From Phycomyces blakesleeanus NRRL 1555(-) (taxonomy: Eukaryota; Mucoromycota; Mucoromycetes; Mucorales; Phycomycetaceae): a stretch of 64,000 nt of DNA. This document shows positions 32,716 to 45,600 of this stretch, in pieces; position 1 is the stretch's first letter, and every line of letters begins with the position of its first letter. The notes under the pieces were generated by a model. It saw nothing but the letters and a program-made list of their open reading frames with translations, did no database searches and was not told the origin of the DNA. The stretch lies in contig NW_017265136.1 of the NCBI RefSeq assembly GCF_001638985.1, positions 2,154,269-2,218,268 on the forward strand, written 5' to 3'. A program made the position numbers and the translations under genes.

Positions 32716-33700
32716 AAGCATGACTTTATTTTTTACACACTACCTTTTCTGTCATCAAAGCATTTAGCATTGTTAATTAAAGAATCTACACTATTCGATC
32801 ACTCAACATCATCAAAATTACTATAAAAAATATGATGTTTGATTGTTACGTTTAACTAAAAATAATAATATTTATTAAAGAAAAATTGCTCTACTTACTC
32901 CTATTACACAGCTTTTAAAAAAATGATAATATAGAGGTCTTACAAATCAACGTTTAAACAGAAGTAGTATTTATAAGCCAAGTGATGCCCACATGTGGTA
33001 TTTTGTTCTGATTGCTATCGATGCTATTAGTAAGAAACACTTGATTTCATTTAAACTGTCTTATTTTTCTAATTTCTTGTAAGCGTTATACGCTGGTACT
33101 TTCTCGTCCAAAATGACAAGGAGGGTACTTTTAAATGAAGACGATCTTTCTTTTCTTTTAGAGAATAGCATACTGTATGTTTTATTGAGAATACATGCAA
33201 ACAAATAAGACTTTATTTGATATAAATTCAAGCAGGATTATACCTTTAGTATATATAAGTTATTATATCACCTGTCTATTATGTGCATAGTGTTTGCATT
33301 TGTCCTTTTGCATTTCGTCTAAATATGGGACGTGTTTTCCTCTCTCTATCGAGGGTGATTTTTTTTTACTTCAATGCCTTACTTCTTGAGATTCTTTACA
33401 ATATTCTTATGATAGTTTTGGTAAATATTGAAGAAAAAAAAACATTATATGCTTCAATAGAACTTGATTTCGAGGCTGCCGCAGTATCCATAACAAAAAT
33501 TGCCTCTTTTTTTTCTTTTTCTCTGTCTTATCTAGTTCATCTATCGTCTATTTCATATAAATAAATAAAAGGTTGAAAATATCAACGAACGCACAATATA
33601 TCAAAATTCATATGTTTATTACCAAATTGTAGCCTAAATATGCTGGACTTGGAATTTTTTGTTATGCTTCTTCTCTATAACTCAAAGCTCTTTGTGTTTA

Positions 33701-33733
<33 letters not shown>

Positions 33734-34344
33734 CAATGTGCTCTACCAATATCTCATGAATTGTAGAAAGCAAATCAAGTGTTTATATTATGTGAAAATT
33801 AATCTTGACATCTACAGAGGATTTAACATTATCATAATTATTAGTATTTTATGTGCTTCTTATATTTTTGGGGCCATGCGAGCGTGGTTGGTTGACTTTT
33901 TTTTTATTGAATTTTTTCACAGTGGAGATTTTCATTCGGCTGTCAGATTTTTTTGGAGGTCAATATATATATATATCTTCTTTTTATGTTAAAAAACTCT
34001 GGTTAATCTTTCTTGCTCTTATTAATTTAATTACAAGGTGTCAGAAATATATAATTCTGTAACTCACTACCGATAAAACAGTCATTTTATGACTGCTTTT
34101 AATGAAAGCGGGGAAGAAACCCTTTTAGTCTGGTGGGTTGCATGTTGTCTACAACTGGTGTATTCATCACCGCAACAATGTAAACTTCACGTGGCCATGA
34201 CCTTGTTGATAGGAAACAGAATGATATAAAAGCCAGAACACTATCACTCATACCATTCTCAACCGTTTGATATTTCAGAATAATTCTTGCTACTCTTTGC
34301 AGAAAAAAAGAAAAAAGAAAAGAAAAAGAAGAAATTTTTACCCG
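32716..34344. other. Intergenic region with (AG)n tract
   Basis: 1.6 kb with no supported gene. It contains an (AG)13 tract at 33701-33725, a TA tract near 33961, and, at the right, the promoter of the PHD gene with a TATA box at 34225. Confidence 0.5.
34225..34232 (+). promoter_or_regulatory. TATA box of PHD-finger gene
   Basis: TATAAAAG about 113 bp before ATG 34345. Spacing allows a normal 5' UTR. Inference only. Confidence 0.5.
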
Positions 34345-35833
34345 ATGGATGTTCCCGTCTTTTGTGTTCCGCGAATCCTTCTCTTACGCATCCTCCTTCA
34401 ACTATTTGTTATACCTCCCCATCTGACCGAAGAAAGGATTGGACAAAAACAAGTCAATTTTTATGGAGTTCTTATGGATGTCCTGCAGGAATGTGGGCAT
34501 TTGCCAGACATCAACAAGTTTCTTTACACATGTCTGCATAGAACATTTCTTCAAGCAGAAGAGCCTATTGTAAACTGGGGCTGGCATGCTGCTAGAGTAA
34601 AAGATGAATCAGACTGGAACGATATTGACTGGAAAAAACAAAATGACCAAGAACCTGCAGCTCTTCATTTCGAGATTATGACGAGTAGCGTGAGTAAGAA
34701 TAGCCATAGTTATTTCGTCTTTTTTTGCTGTCTCTGATATGGTTGTTACAATAGGCTAGATCTTTGATCGATCTCGAACTAGCGAGCCCAGCGTTTAAAG
34801 TAGAAAATGACCCTCGATTTTCGATCCAGGACAGCCAGGTATTTTTTTTAAAAGAAAAAAAGATGAAATCGTAGTTTAAACGAAAATTATGCATGATATT
34901 GATATGATGCTAGGGAAAACAAATACCTCTGGACTCTGTCTTGGTTGGAACGCTTCAATATTTACAAAAAAATGTATCACCAGAGGAACGACAAGGAACG
35001 GAACACTTGGTTGAATTGAGATTGGAACAGTTTTCGAGAGATCGGTATGAGTTACAACGGTTCCCGGCTACTCATTTTGTCCTGATCGGAGCATTGATGA
35101 AACAAACGACAACTATAATGGGTACATCCGATAAATGGTGTGTGTATATGAGAGACTTTATTGAAGATAATGCGGGCACCAATTGGCGCGTTCTCGAAGA
35201 GACTTCGTTAGAATCTGATAATCAAAAGGTAAATGATATAATCAGACTGTGAAAATGTTGGTAAAGAATAGAAAAGAAAGAAAAAAAGAAAAAAAGAAAG
35301 AAAGAGAGAAAGGTTTTTTAAAATTAGAAAGGGGAACTTGATCTTTGGGACTTTAGATTTCTACCGTGCAGGCATGGGCAGATATTCGAGGAGCGTCCAT
35401 TATTACAGATAATGGAAGGACTGTAGAACCTTCTGTGTTTGGTCAGACCTATCGACCAGTTTATTTGTTTTATTGCAATCAAAAGGTGCTTTTGTCCAAT
35501 GCATCTGGTCCACCATTAAAACAAGATGGCGTAATTACCATGGCCGACTACAGTTTTGAAGAGGAGCAATACCCAGAACCATTAGAATCTGATAAAGAAC
35601 AAGATCTGTGCAAGACCTGCTTTATTGCTGAGCATGCACCTGGAAACGACATATATTTCTGTGATGGCTGTGATGGCTGTGTTCATCAATTATGCGAGGA
35701 TCCACCAATCGAAGACTTTGAGAATAAGATTGATCCATGGTACTGTCGAGCCTGTTTGAAAGAAAGAAATCTACCCCTCCCACGTCCTCCACCGGATCAC
35801 ATTCCACAAAAAAGGAAGTTTGAAGGTCCATAG
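34345..35833 (+). CDS. PHD-finger protein
   Basis: Four exons (34345-34689, 34755-34838, 34914-35228, 35372-35833) give 401 residues in phase. Near residues 325-378 is a complete PHD zinc finger: LCKTC, then CDGC, DGCVHQLC and WYCRAC (Cys4-His-Cys3). PHD fingers read histone H3 tails in chromatin. The C-terminus ends KRKFEGP, a possible nuclear signal. The N-terminal ~320 residues are not confidently recognised. Parts (YELQRFPATHFVLIGALM, KWCVYMRDF, NWRVLEE, RPVYLFYCNQ) are loosely reminiscent of the C-terminal half of a ubiquitin-specific protease fold, without an obvious catalytic Cys box. ATG 34345 is preferred to ATG 34267, which would add a Lys-rich leader. Confidence 0.75.
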
Positions 35834-36032
35834 TAGTTTTTCTTTTGTTCTGGATTGAGCCGCGTATTTACTTTGGCTAGTTGCATTATAGTTTACATTC
35901 TACAAAACACAGTACATGTATATACAATTTATATTTTATTTAACCAAAAGAAGAAAAAAAGAAACAGACATCATATATGCTTTTATATAAAGACAAACAA
36001 ACAAGCAAAAAAAAATATCTTTATGAGAGCCT

Positions 36033-37445
36033 TTAACAGACTCCTGGTGCGCTCTTTGGTTCTTTATAATTTTCGTCTTCTGAAGTATTGATGTTACTAG
36101 TAGCCTTTTCATTATTTCTGATCTTGTGAAAGGCACTATGGCGGTGCTTGGCTCTATGAGAACTAGAATACAAATAAGATTATTTTGATAATTAATCAAT
36201 ATTAAGAAAAATCGTATTATTTGATTGCTTAAACTTACCGAGAATTATCAATTGAAGCTTTATCCATCGAGTCAAGATGTTGTAAAGCTGCCATTATATC
36301 ACGTATAAGCAGAGACCCACGGGTATGCGAAAAATCCTCACGCACCACCACACGAAGGAGCTTCATCTTTTCAAGAGCGTGGGCCATAGTGTACGCTGGG
36401 ACAATCCAGCCACGCTGTCTCAAATGAGATGCGAGATCAAACTGAAAAGCAAATACGAAGTTAGAATTCATTATTTTAGCATACAATATTTTTTTTAGAA
36501 AAAAGGTGAATAAGGAATATACTTCATCATAGTAGCATTCATTCTTGAGTCTAAAAGCGACAAGTGGTAATCCACGGCCTTCTTTTTCGCTTAAAATAAT
36601 AAAGCGCCCGGTTTTATCAAGTCTTTCTGCGAGATAGTCGGCAGTGCGAACCAAGTTGGATATTACTCTAGTAAATCCCTTTCTGCCAAGACGAACAAAC
36701 ATATAATATTGTGCAATGACTTGGGAAGCGCTTTTACTAAAATTTAAAGTAAAAGAGGCCTTTTTTTTAAATGTGAGTAAATGAGTAAATACAAAATCGT
36801 ATATTATTTTGTCTATATATTGTACAACATATTAAGCTACTCACCTGTTCACTACCAAGGTAATTGACATTGAAGACGAGGTCCTTTGGTAGGAATTCAA
36901 CATTTCTCCACACAGCCCAGCCAACACCGGGATAAGTCAGACCATATTTGTGACCAGATGCATTGATTGACACAACACGGTTGAGACGAAAGTCCCACTC
37001 AAGATCGGGTGTAACAAAAGGAGCAACAAAACCGCCACTTTTATGATCATTTTACAGTAATAAAAAAAAACAATTAATTGATGAAGTCCTATTGGTCGGA
37101 TACAATAGCTTTTGATTATTTCTAAATTTTACCTAGCAGCATCCACATGGATATTAACGTCCAGTCCAGTAGCTTTATTTTTCTCTTCCAAGAGCCTATT
37201 AAGAGTTTTTACATCCTCATAATGTCCAGTATACTAACATCACGTATTAATAAATATATATCCTGCTATAATTTTTTCTATGTACCTACCGTGGATCCTA
37301 GAATGGCACAAACGCCTATTGTATTTTCATCCACTAAATCGACTGCCTTTTTTGGGTCCATATAAAGCAGATCCTTTGTACAAGGAACTTCTCTTGATTC
37401 AATCTCAAGGTAACTTTTTTTTTGACAAAATTTAGTCAGTCTTTT

Positions 37446-37476
<31 letters not shown>

Positions 37477-38578
37477 GGCAAATACAAGATAGTAAGTAAA
37501 CTATAATAATCATAATGTGTTTACCGAGTAGCTTTGTGCCAAGCGACTTGGCAATTGGCTCCCAATATTATATTCGGATTTTCGGTAGATAGACCTTTGG
37601 CTTTACGTCCAAGTTGCCAACGACGCTTCATCGCTAGGGTACCAAGAATTACAGCCTCTGATGATCCGATGGTAGAGCACCCCAGTGCCTCTTCAGTAGA
37701 TCTACCTACGGGCGCATGAAACAAACGAGCAATCATATTGACACATCGATTCTAAAAAAAAAAGAAATGTCATTTATTCTTGAAGTATACTATTCCCTTA
37801 TTTTAATTATAAGAGCAGCTTACGGATATTTCTGCAGTCTGAGGATATTCTTCAAAATCGATGAAATTCTTTGACAAGTTCTCAACCATCAGTTTCTCTG
37901 CCTCATCTTCCATAAATGTAGTGACAAAACTAGCTAAATTTAAAGACGGAATTCCATCCAACTAAAAAATAAAAATCGATAATTTGTGTGTGAGAGAGGG
38001 AGTAATTGATTATGGTAGAGAAGTAAAATGACTTCTTACTGCCAGTTCGTCATCTATTAAACGGTATGCAACCTCTACATGAAACATAGTAATCAGTAAA
38101 TATTCTTTTCACTTTGATTTCTTTCGTATATATGTCTACATAGCTACAATAGACTTACTCGGAGGCATCTCTCCCTAATTTACAAAAAGAAAGAAAGAAA
38201 AATAGACTACTTATAAATATCTTCTATCAAGTACATATTAGATGTTAGTATCAGTGGCATTTTACATCTGGTAAAGAATATCTATTATTTTTAATTAGAA
38301 TTAAAGAAAGGAAAGCAACAGCAGTATAAAGTCTCATTAGAACATTAAAAAAAAATAGTAAGATATTAGAAATCGAAGGCTTACTTTGGAATGTCTTCGG
38401 ATGCCCAGCGTGTACCGTATACTGTCATATTGACAGAATTGTCTTCATATCTTGCAGAGTCCTCTTCAGCAAGGTTAGAATCTAAGTATTATTATTATTT
38501 TTGGTTAGTTTACTTCTACCGCTCGGGACTTTACAAAATCATCATATTACCTGACACAACGCTAGAAAGAAAAACCAT
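36033..38578 (-). CDS. Glutamate decarboxylase (PLP-dependent)
   Basis: Multi-exon gene starting MVFLSSVVS (ATG 38578), then [14 protein letters not shown]. It contains the GAD landmarks: [56 protein letters not shown], and the PLP-lysine motif [21 protein letters not shown] converts glutamate to GABA and CO2, feeding the GABA shunt and acid or oxidative stress tolerance. The last exon adds a basic tail, [15 protein letters not shown], which could be a calmodulin-binding extension as in plant and some fungal GADs; that is inference. One intron carries a T14-G23 tract. An alternative start with an upstream exon (ATG near 38650) is possible but weaker. It is convergent with the PHD gene. Confidence 0.93.
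37442..37478. repeat. T14-G23 homopolymer junction in a GAD intron
   Basis: Fourteen T followed directly by twenty-three G on the plus strand, that is C23-A14 in the transcribed sense. It lies in the intron between the VAWHKATR and [10 protein letters not shown] exons. Confidence 0.95.
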
Positions 38579-39094
38579 TTTAAAGAAAACTGTTAACAGA
38601 AGTAGTCAAGAAGTGTAAAAACTTTTATTATTACCACTCATTGCTCTACCTTTTTATTTGGTGTTGGTTCTATTATCAAGAATGTATTGCTAAATATTAT
38701 TCCTTGTCAACATTATAGTATAGAGCTATATTATGTATCGCTGTGTGGGTGTTTGATGAAAGTTTCTTTTTTAATTGGTTTGTTGTATCGGAAAAAATAT
38801 GATTTATTTCGCCATTGGAGACTTGCTAAATAGATTTACTTGGGATTATGCTTTGATATAACTAGCGCACGTATAGTTTTTTGATACAGGCTGTTTAAAT
38901 TAAAGGAATGCATGTCATTCTGTTTTTCGAAAATTGTTTATATATAATTTCAAAATGATTTTATTAAGAAAAATAAAAGGTGATATTTATACATTTATAA
39001 AATCCCGAGTAAAACTGTTATATTTATACACATATAGTAATAATGTTATTATGTAGTAGATTATTAATTCTGTGAAGACTTGACTGCTTACAGG
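38579..39094. other. Spacer between tandem minus-strand genes
   Basis: 516 bp, AT-rich; should hold the GAD promoter and the subtilase 3' UTR. No gene seen. Confidence 0.5.
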
Positions 39095-40860
39095 TTAAAT
39101 TGGTGCATAGGCAAGTAAATTTTGGCTTGATCCAGCCTGGTATGGAGACATACTAAGAATGTCTCTGGTAGCTACTTCTGTCAAGGTATCATACAGCTCT
39201 TGTACGGTACCATAATATTTCCTTGACATCAAAAGGGCAGCAATTCCGGCTACGTGTGGACTTGCCATACTTTAAGGATACCATACTTTGTTAATTAAAC
39301 TCCAATAAAGAACAACAACAGCAGCAACAAAAAAAAACAAAAATCTAGATTTTGTCTCACCTTGTACCATCCTGTATCTTGATATCCTGTCCCAACCAGC
39401 TACTAATGATGTTTGTACCTGGTGCATACATCTTTACACATGGTCCATACGAAGAAAAGAATGGCAAAGAATCTTTCTCGGACGAAGCACCTACAGGAAA
39501 TACATACTCATTGGCAGAAGGAGAGTATTGGCAGGCGTCGTCCCCAGAATTCCCTGCCGAGACAAATATCGGGATATTGTGGTCTAGAACCGCCGATGTG
39601 AGTGCGTCATCAATCATGGCTGAACGAGGACCACTGAGCGAGAGGTTTATTATACTTTTTCCTGGTTCAGCTATTTCCACTACATGCTCAATAGCTAATT
39701 TTTTTGTATAGTACACACAAACACCCACAATTGTTAATGATATTATTCAATAATAAATATATGAGTCAATAAATACATCATATCTACAAAATTACCTTTT
39801 AACAGGGCAATAGTTGTTCCGTCTCCATATCGATCAAGAATCTTGATTCCATGGAGTTTGACGTTTCTGGCTACACCAAATGTATCCCCACCAACAATTC
39901 CTGCCACATGAGTTCCTAAGCAATAGACACTCTTACATTAGTATACATCTGCATACAATATTTTATATATTAAACGTGTCAAACGCAATATATCATTAGC
40001 AATAAACTCACCGTGACCAGCAAGATCAATAGAATCTTCTCCTTCAATAAAATTTGCATCCATAGTGGCTCGTCCGCTAAATTCTGTATGGTTCACATTG
40101 ATACCTGTATCAAACACATAGACATGTACATCACTCCTATACACCGTTGTGTAGGTTAGTTTGAAAGCCTTTATTTTGATTATTTCATTCTTAACAATAT
40201 TCTTTTGGTAATTTTTTTTTCAACCTACCCTCCCTTGGGATCGGCCGATCCTTCTGAAAAATCATTGCGTTTGCGATGGTGAATTCGTGTAAGTCCCCAA
40301 TTGGCTAAAGGTGAAATTGGAAACCTTGGTCGTCCTCGTCGCTTCCCAGTTGGTGGACTCGGTTGGCGAGTGGCCCGATAGATCTGATTTGGCTCTACGT
40401 ATTCAACTGCTTCCAATTTATCCAGATAACTCACAAATGTAGGTGAAAACGATCCAGCGACGGTTGACAGCTTCCGATTGAGCTGTATTGGTTTAATATA
40501 GTCATCTTCTGTGTCGGTCTCGTTGGATTCGAGTGAGTTAACTCCTGCTGCAGATAGCTTTGATTTTTGATAGATTGAATAATGTTGATTGATAAAATTT
40601 GTTGGCTCGGTTGCTTCATTTGTTATTGTTGATTAGTGTGTAAATCCTAGACAAGCAAAATAATAATAATAAAATAATAATAATATTTATACAAGCTTAC
40701 CAAAGGTAGTACTGTTTAAATAGCTGTGTTTTAGCTTGACAATGTATGTGGGCTGGCTACTTAAAAGACTTTGAGACGTATTGACTCGAGCATAAACTGA
40801 TTCACTGACAAGTCCAAAGACAGGGACACTAATGAACACAATAATATTGATCAATAGCAT
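39095..40860 (-). CDS. Subtilisin-like serine protease, proteinase K type (S8A)
   Basis: Multi-exon secreted peptidase. Signal peptide at MLLINIIVFISVPVFGLVSE; inhibitor I9-type propeptide (YIVKLKH, then AVEYVEPNQIYRA). Catalytic triad: Asp in HVYVFDTGINVNHTEF, His in GHGTHVAGIVGG (joined across an intron), Ser in GTSMASPHVAGIAALL. The oxyanion Asn is in FVSAGNSGDDACQYSP. A proline/arginine-rich stretch (PSPPTGKRRGRPRFP) at the propeptide-mature border is a likely processing site. It ends AYAPI, TAA at 39095. Fungal proteases of this type are secreted or vacuolar and degrade protein. ATG 40860 is chosen for the clean signal peptide. Confidence 0.92.
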
Positions 40861-41309
40861 CTTTTATCAGTGAAAATGAAAACAGATCGCCAGACAGCCT
40901 TTTGTTTTGGTTCTCTTCTTCTTCTGATAAAATATAAGGTCCTTTATATTGTTGATTTTTCTTTCTAAAAAAATTAAAGATATGTCTCAGTTTCTTAGCA
41001 AACAAACTGTTTGGATAATCGCGACACATGTTATCATTAGACTTCTTCTTCGTCTTCGTCTTTTTTTATTTTTATTTTTAATATAATCGTTTCGCCTCGT
41101 CTAATTAAGATCTGTTTGTGTATTTGTAAGTTTGTATCTCACGATATTCTATATATTGATTATTTTTGGTGTAAATAAAGATACAATAAATATCGTAAAA
41201 AGGATATTGGTAATGTTGCAATTGCTGCAATGCCCACAAGCTAGGTTTTTTCACACCATTAGATTATTATTGTCATTATTACTATTACTATTAAAATATG
41301 CGAGCCTAA
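40861..41309. other. Spacer upstream of the proteinase K-type subtilase
   Basis: AT-rich 449 bp. A minus-strand TATAAAG at 40942-40948, 82 bp before the ATG, is a likely TATA box. No gene seen. Confidence 0.45.
40942..40948 (-). promoter_or_regulatory. TATA box of subtilase gene
   Basis: TATAAAG on the minus strand 82 bp upstream of ATG 40860. Inferred from spacing. Confidence 0.45.
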
Positions 41310-41800
41310 TCAATTTGATAATTGTTTATCCGTTAATTGTGGTGTAGATCTCACATCATAATCGATCCATTTCATTTCACGACTTGGTGCAGGAAATAAT
41401 AATATTTCCCGGGAAACATCAAAATGGTTCCTCCGATTGATGGGTTCGTACAAGGTATATGGCGTAGAACCGACGATAGCTCTTAATTCAAACACTGCAC
41501 TACAGATCAAATATCCTTTTGTTTAATTTCATATGTATTTTTTTTTTTGGTTTAGTCAAATACCGTAAAATATAATTGATACTCTTACAATGAATAGTCT
41601 GTGTGGTCTAAAATTGGATCCATTTCTTTCTGTGTATGCTCAGGTATAATTGGGCCAGTTGGTACTTGGCTGTCCGGGTATTTTTCTCGACATGACACAT
41701 TTCTTAGTGAAGCGGATAAATGGGGTGGATTTTCGTAGCCTCCGTAAGCTCTTAAGAAGCGCAAAGGTGAGGGTGCTATGATTGTGGCTCTGTTACTCAT
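41310..41800 (-). CDS. Small hypothetical protein (133 residues)
   Basis: Two exons (41800-41589 and 41499-41310) splice in phase to 133 residues beginning MSNRATIIAPSPLRFLRAYG and ending TPQLTDKQLSN. The composition is balanced, with no signal peptide or membrane segment. Motifs such as VGSTPYTLYEPINRRNHFD and REILLFPAPSREMKWIDYD look like a real folded or interacting protein. The phase match between exons and the protein-like sequence across the junction support the model. I do not recognise the family. It sits between a subtilase and PAN2, all on the minus strand, with no functional hint. Confidence 0.6.
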
Positions 41801-42606
41801 TTTATATATTTTTCTCTTATATATATATATACGGCTTATTAGTAAATATATGGGTGTGTATGTGTGTATGTATATAGTTGTGCCCAAAAGAAAGAAAAAG
41901 ATTTTGTAAGATATATGCGTTGAAGTTAGTGGTGATTAGTATTTATACAAGACTGGATTGATTATTAACCAATGTGTCTGTACCTGTACCCAAAGACTTT
42001 ATAATTTATACGCTTATACTCTCACACACATTAATGCATAGGCTTATATAATGTATTTCGATTAGCAAGAGAGTATTGTTCTAACAAAACTAAACTAAAA
42101 TTCAACCATCTTAAAATACTAGCCTTTTAATAATTATAGTCGATCTAATACAAAATGTTTGGATCGAGCGAAGATTCTATTACAACACCAACATATTTCC
42201 TCCTTGTATTCTACTCCCTTAATTTTGTGATATAAACCTCAATATCTGCCTGCCTGTCTGTCTGTCTCTTTGGAATGTTATATAGTCTTGGTCGACTTTG
42301 ATATCCCACACTTGTGGGTCTATAAGAAATGAATTATAGCACAATCAAAGCCAAAATAAATAAATAAATACAAAGACGGTACAAGCTACAAGTTTCAGGG
42401 TGCAACATTTTTAAAGTTTTTTTTTATTTGCTTTCTGTATTGTTTTTACTTTTTTTGTTCTTTCAACGAGAGAAACAAAGGTCCCCTTTTAAGTACGTTT
42501 TGTTTTTTTGTTTTTGTTTTGTTTTGTTTTGTTGTTTTGTTTTTGGCTCTTTGGCTGGTTAGAATATTTAAGACTTTTCAATACACACTATACACAAAAA
42601 ATTTAA
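41801..42606. other. Intergenic region
   Basis: 806 bp between the small hypothetical gene and the PAN2 stop. It has (TA)n near 41818, a (TGTC)n-like tract at 42249-42266 and T-rich (GTTTT)n near 42499-42545. No gene seen. Confidence 0.5.
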
Positions 42607-45600
42607 CTATGGCCAACCAGCAACTGTAAAAATTTGGTTAGGAGCTAACACAGATTCAATCTGTGGCGTGGTAGGAATTCGAGACAGGGCATCCTTGGGT
42701 CCTTTGAGCCAATTAGCCCGGTGGCCGGCCTCGTACACATCTTCAAGTACTTGACCAAATGTTCCGTTTTCTCTGTATTCAAGGTATTTTTTATACAACA
42801 CAAGTGCCTATTTTTTTTTAAAAAAAATAATAATAATTAATATTCACTTATATATATATAATTATCAACATTCAGTAATAATACTTACTGTCCGTGCGTC
42901 TTCTATACTATCATGACTTTCAGATTGAATATCTTGATGCAGAAGATGCCACGCCAAAAATCGCAACGAGATTTTACTAATACACCCAAATAGGTTAGAA
43001 TATTGTTGTTATCATTATATTCAGCTAGTGACTATCTTGTGTTCTTACCGTTGTCTGTTACGAATATGATAGATATCAACAGTATCAATGATCTGCTCAG
43101 GAGGAACAAGCAAATCTATAAAAAGAAACTTAACAAAATTAACAACAAGTAATAAAAGCTATGGTAAACAAAACAAAAAGCAAAATCTTACTGATAATTC
43201 TGAAATCCTTGTTTAATCCATGGCCAACAAATATACAGCCCAGGTCAACTAGCATTCGAAGTTTTTTATATGCCACCTTGAGTGGAACAAGAGTATATCT
43301 TGAGGTCTTGGGGTCCAAATCACCAGCTACACCATAACAATAGTTAGTATTAATATATATATATATATATATTTCCAAAAAAATACACTAATATAATAAT
43401 AAAATAATTCATACCTTCAATACCGCTAAATTCTGTCAAGTAGTCCACCACAGGTTCGCTAGTAGCAATATAATCATCGATAAATGGCACATTTTCCTTT
43501 TCGCCATCTCCTCGCAACACACTGACTCGCGCAAGTGTGAGCGTACTTGGACGAATAAGAGATTTGGTGCCGTCACTACGGATTTCAGTCTCTTCCTGGT
43601 TAAGAGCAACAAACTCAGCATCAATGGCTACAATTGTTCCAGGCTTGGGCATTTCTTCAGGAGTTAATATCTCATGACGAGGCTCTACCACAGGTTGTCT
43701 AACAAAGTCATTTACGCACACACACAATAATAATAATTAATTAATTGATTAATTAATGTGTGTTTGAACAATAGATAAAAGACCCAGGTAAAAAAAAAAC
43801 TTGCTTACTTTGCAATTGACAAGTCTTTGAATAATAAAGAATAATCGACTTCTGAAGGCAATTTTTCAAGATCAAGCAAAGAATCTAAATCAATACGAGT
43901 GTATTGTAACACTGAGGGCGTCTATCAAATCATTATTTATTCAATTAGTTACTGATATTAGCATTGTTGTAAGCAAAAAATAAAAATGAATGATACACAA
44001 ATATATATACATATGTAAGAAATAATTCGTAAAACTTACCTTCCACGTTCCCTTGAGAGAAAGTACTTCATCATGGCGAATACTCTTAACCAAAAAGTCA
44101 TTGAACAAATACCAAGGTGTTTTTGAATGTTCTTCAAGTTCATCAGTAGGTACTATTATTATTATCATTTTTAAGAAGAAAAAAGTATCATAAATGGTTA
44201 ATAAAATTATTGTTCAACCCCTTGCTATTCTTTTTTTTTTCTTTTTTTTTTACTTTTGATTTGAGCAACCAAATGAGGAAGCTCTTCGTCAGCCTTAATC
44301 TGTAGAATGGTAGACTAGGGTTGTACGTTTATGTTAAAAAAAAAGTAATGTATATTTCGCATAGTTATATAATGGTCAAGTAAGTACACGTATCCAAACT
44401 TACAGATAGTTCGTAAATAGCGCATGTGTCTGGTGCGCCCTTGAATTCGATAGGGATCTCCTTCCCTGGTGGAAGTGCCTTGATGGCAATATCTGATCCA
44501 TTGAAATGAATGCCAAACCTAACACAAAATTCCACACACAATCAATATCCATTCTATTCTATTTTGCTTTTCTTTTTGTTTCTTTGTGATTACCTCTCTG
44601 GCAACCATGATGCTGGAGTTGAAGGCGTATCTTGGCCATTGTCACTTTCTTGACCTTCTATCTGCGGAGAAGACAGAGAGTTTTTGGGACTATTGGGTCC
44701 GTTTTGACGCCAAATGGCGGCCTCGTCACTATTAGAAGCTCCCGAGTTGATCAATAAAACACCAGGTAAGCCACGAATGATCTTTTTGGTAGTGGTTGGT
44801 TGGTATTGATGACAGCTAGGACACCATGCCTTGGTTTGGTTTTCTCTATACATGCTTGCTTTCAAAACACTAGTGAACGACCGTTTGCGAGACTTTTGTT
44901 CTCTCTATATATATTAAATATACACACAGAGAGGTAGAGAGAGAGAGAGTTATTATTACTATAAAACACAAAAAGAAATCATGTGCATATATACATATAC
45001 ATATAAATAAAAACATACCTTTTTGGGATACAGCATGTCTACAACAAACGGATATGTAATGCGAGATATTTCGTGGTTGCAACTCCCACATTTGCTTTGA
45101 CTGAGGGTCTGAAGTCCAAACAGCTGTTGCATAGGTGAAGGAACAGCAAGTGAATCTCCCGATTTCACAGCCTCGTATTCATTCTCATGGCCCTCTTCTT
45201 CCACTGAAGCCCCTGCTACATCATTGTCAAGATTGAGAATCTTTGAGATCAAAGGGTTTTCATTCGATGCGTTGGATTCCTGGTGTAGTTGCTCCATGAT
45301 AAAGCGAGTAAAGTTTTGCATAAGAGTCGAATAAGATATGTTGCGATCGGGTGTCTCGGGCTCAAATAAGCCAAGAGCAGCAGCTAAAGAAAAAAAAGCG
45401 TTATATTTTAACATGATTAAAATATATCAATTATATTATGATTGTCTTGACCTGTCTTGTTTTACCTTGTGGAATAGTACTAAAAGCTCTCAGGAAGTTT
45501 GTAGCCTGGCAATTCTGACCATTGGCATCGTCAAGCATACGGAACAAGAAACCGAGCTCACACAGAAGACAGTTTTCTTTGGGACAAGGTGTGCCAATAT

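Noticed and set aside
36235..36702. Continuous minus-strand ORF reading through a GAD intron
   Set aside because: The intron happens to be open in frame; GAD similarity on both sides shows it is spliced out.
42499..42545. (GTTTT)n tract as a transposon end
   Set aside because: Simple T/G-rich microsatellite without inverted repeats or target duplication.
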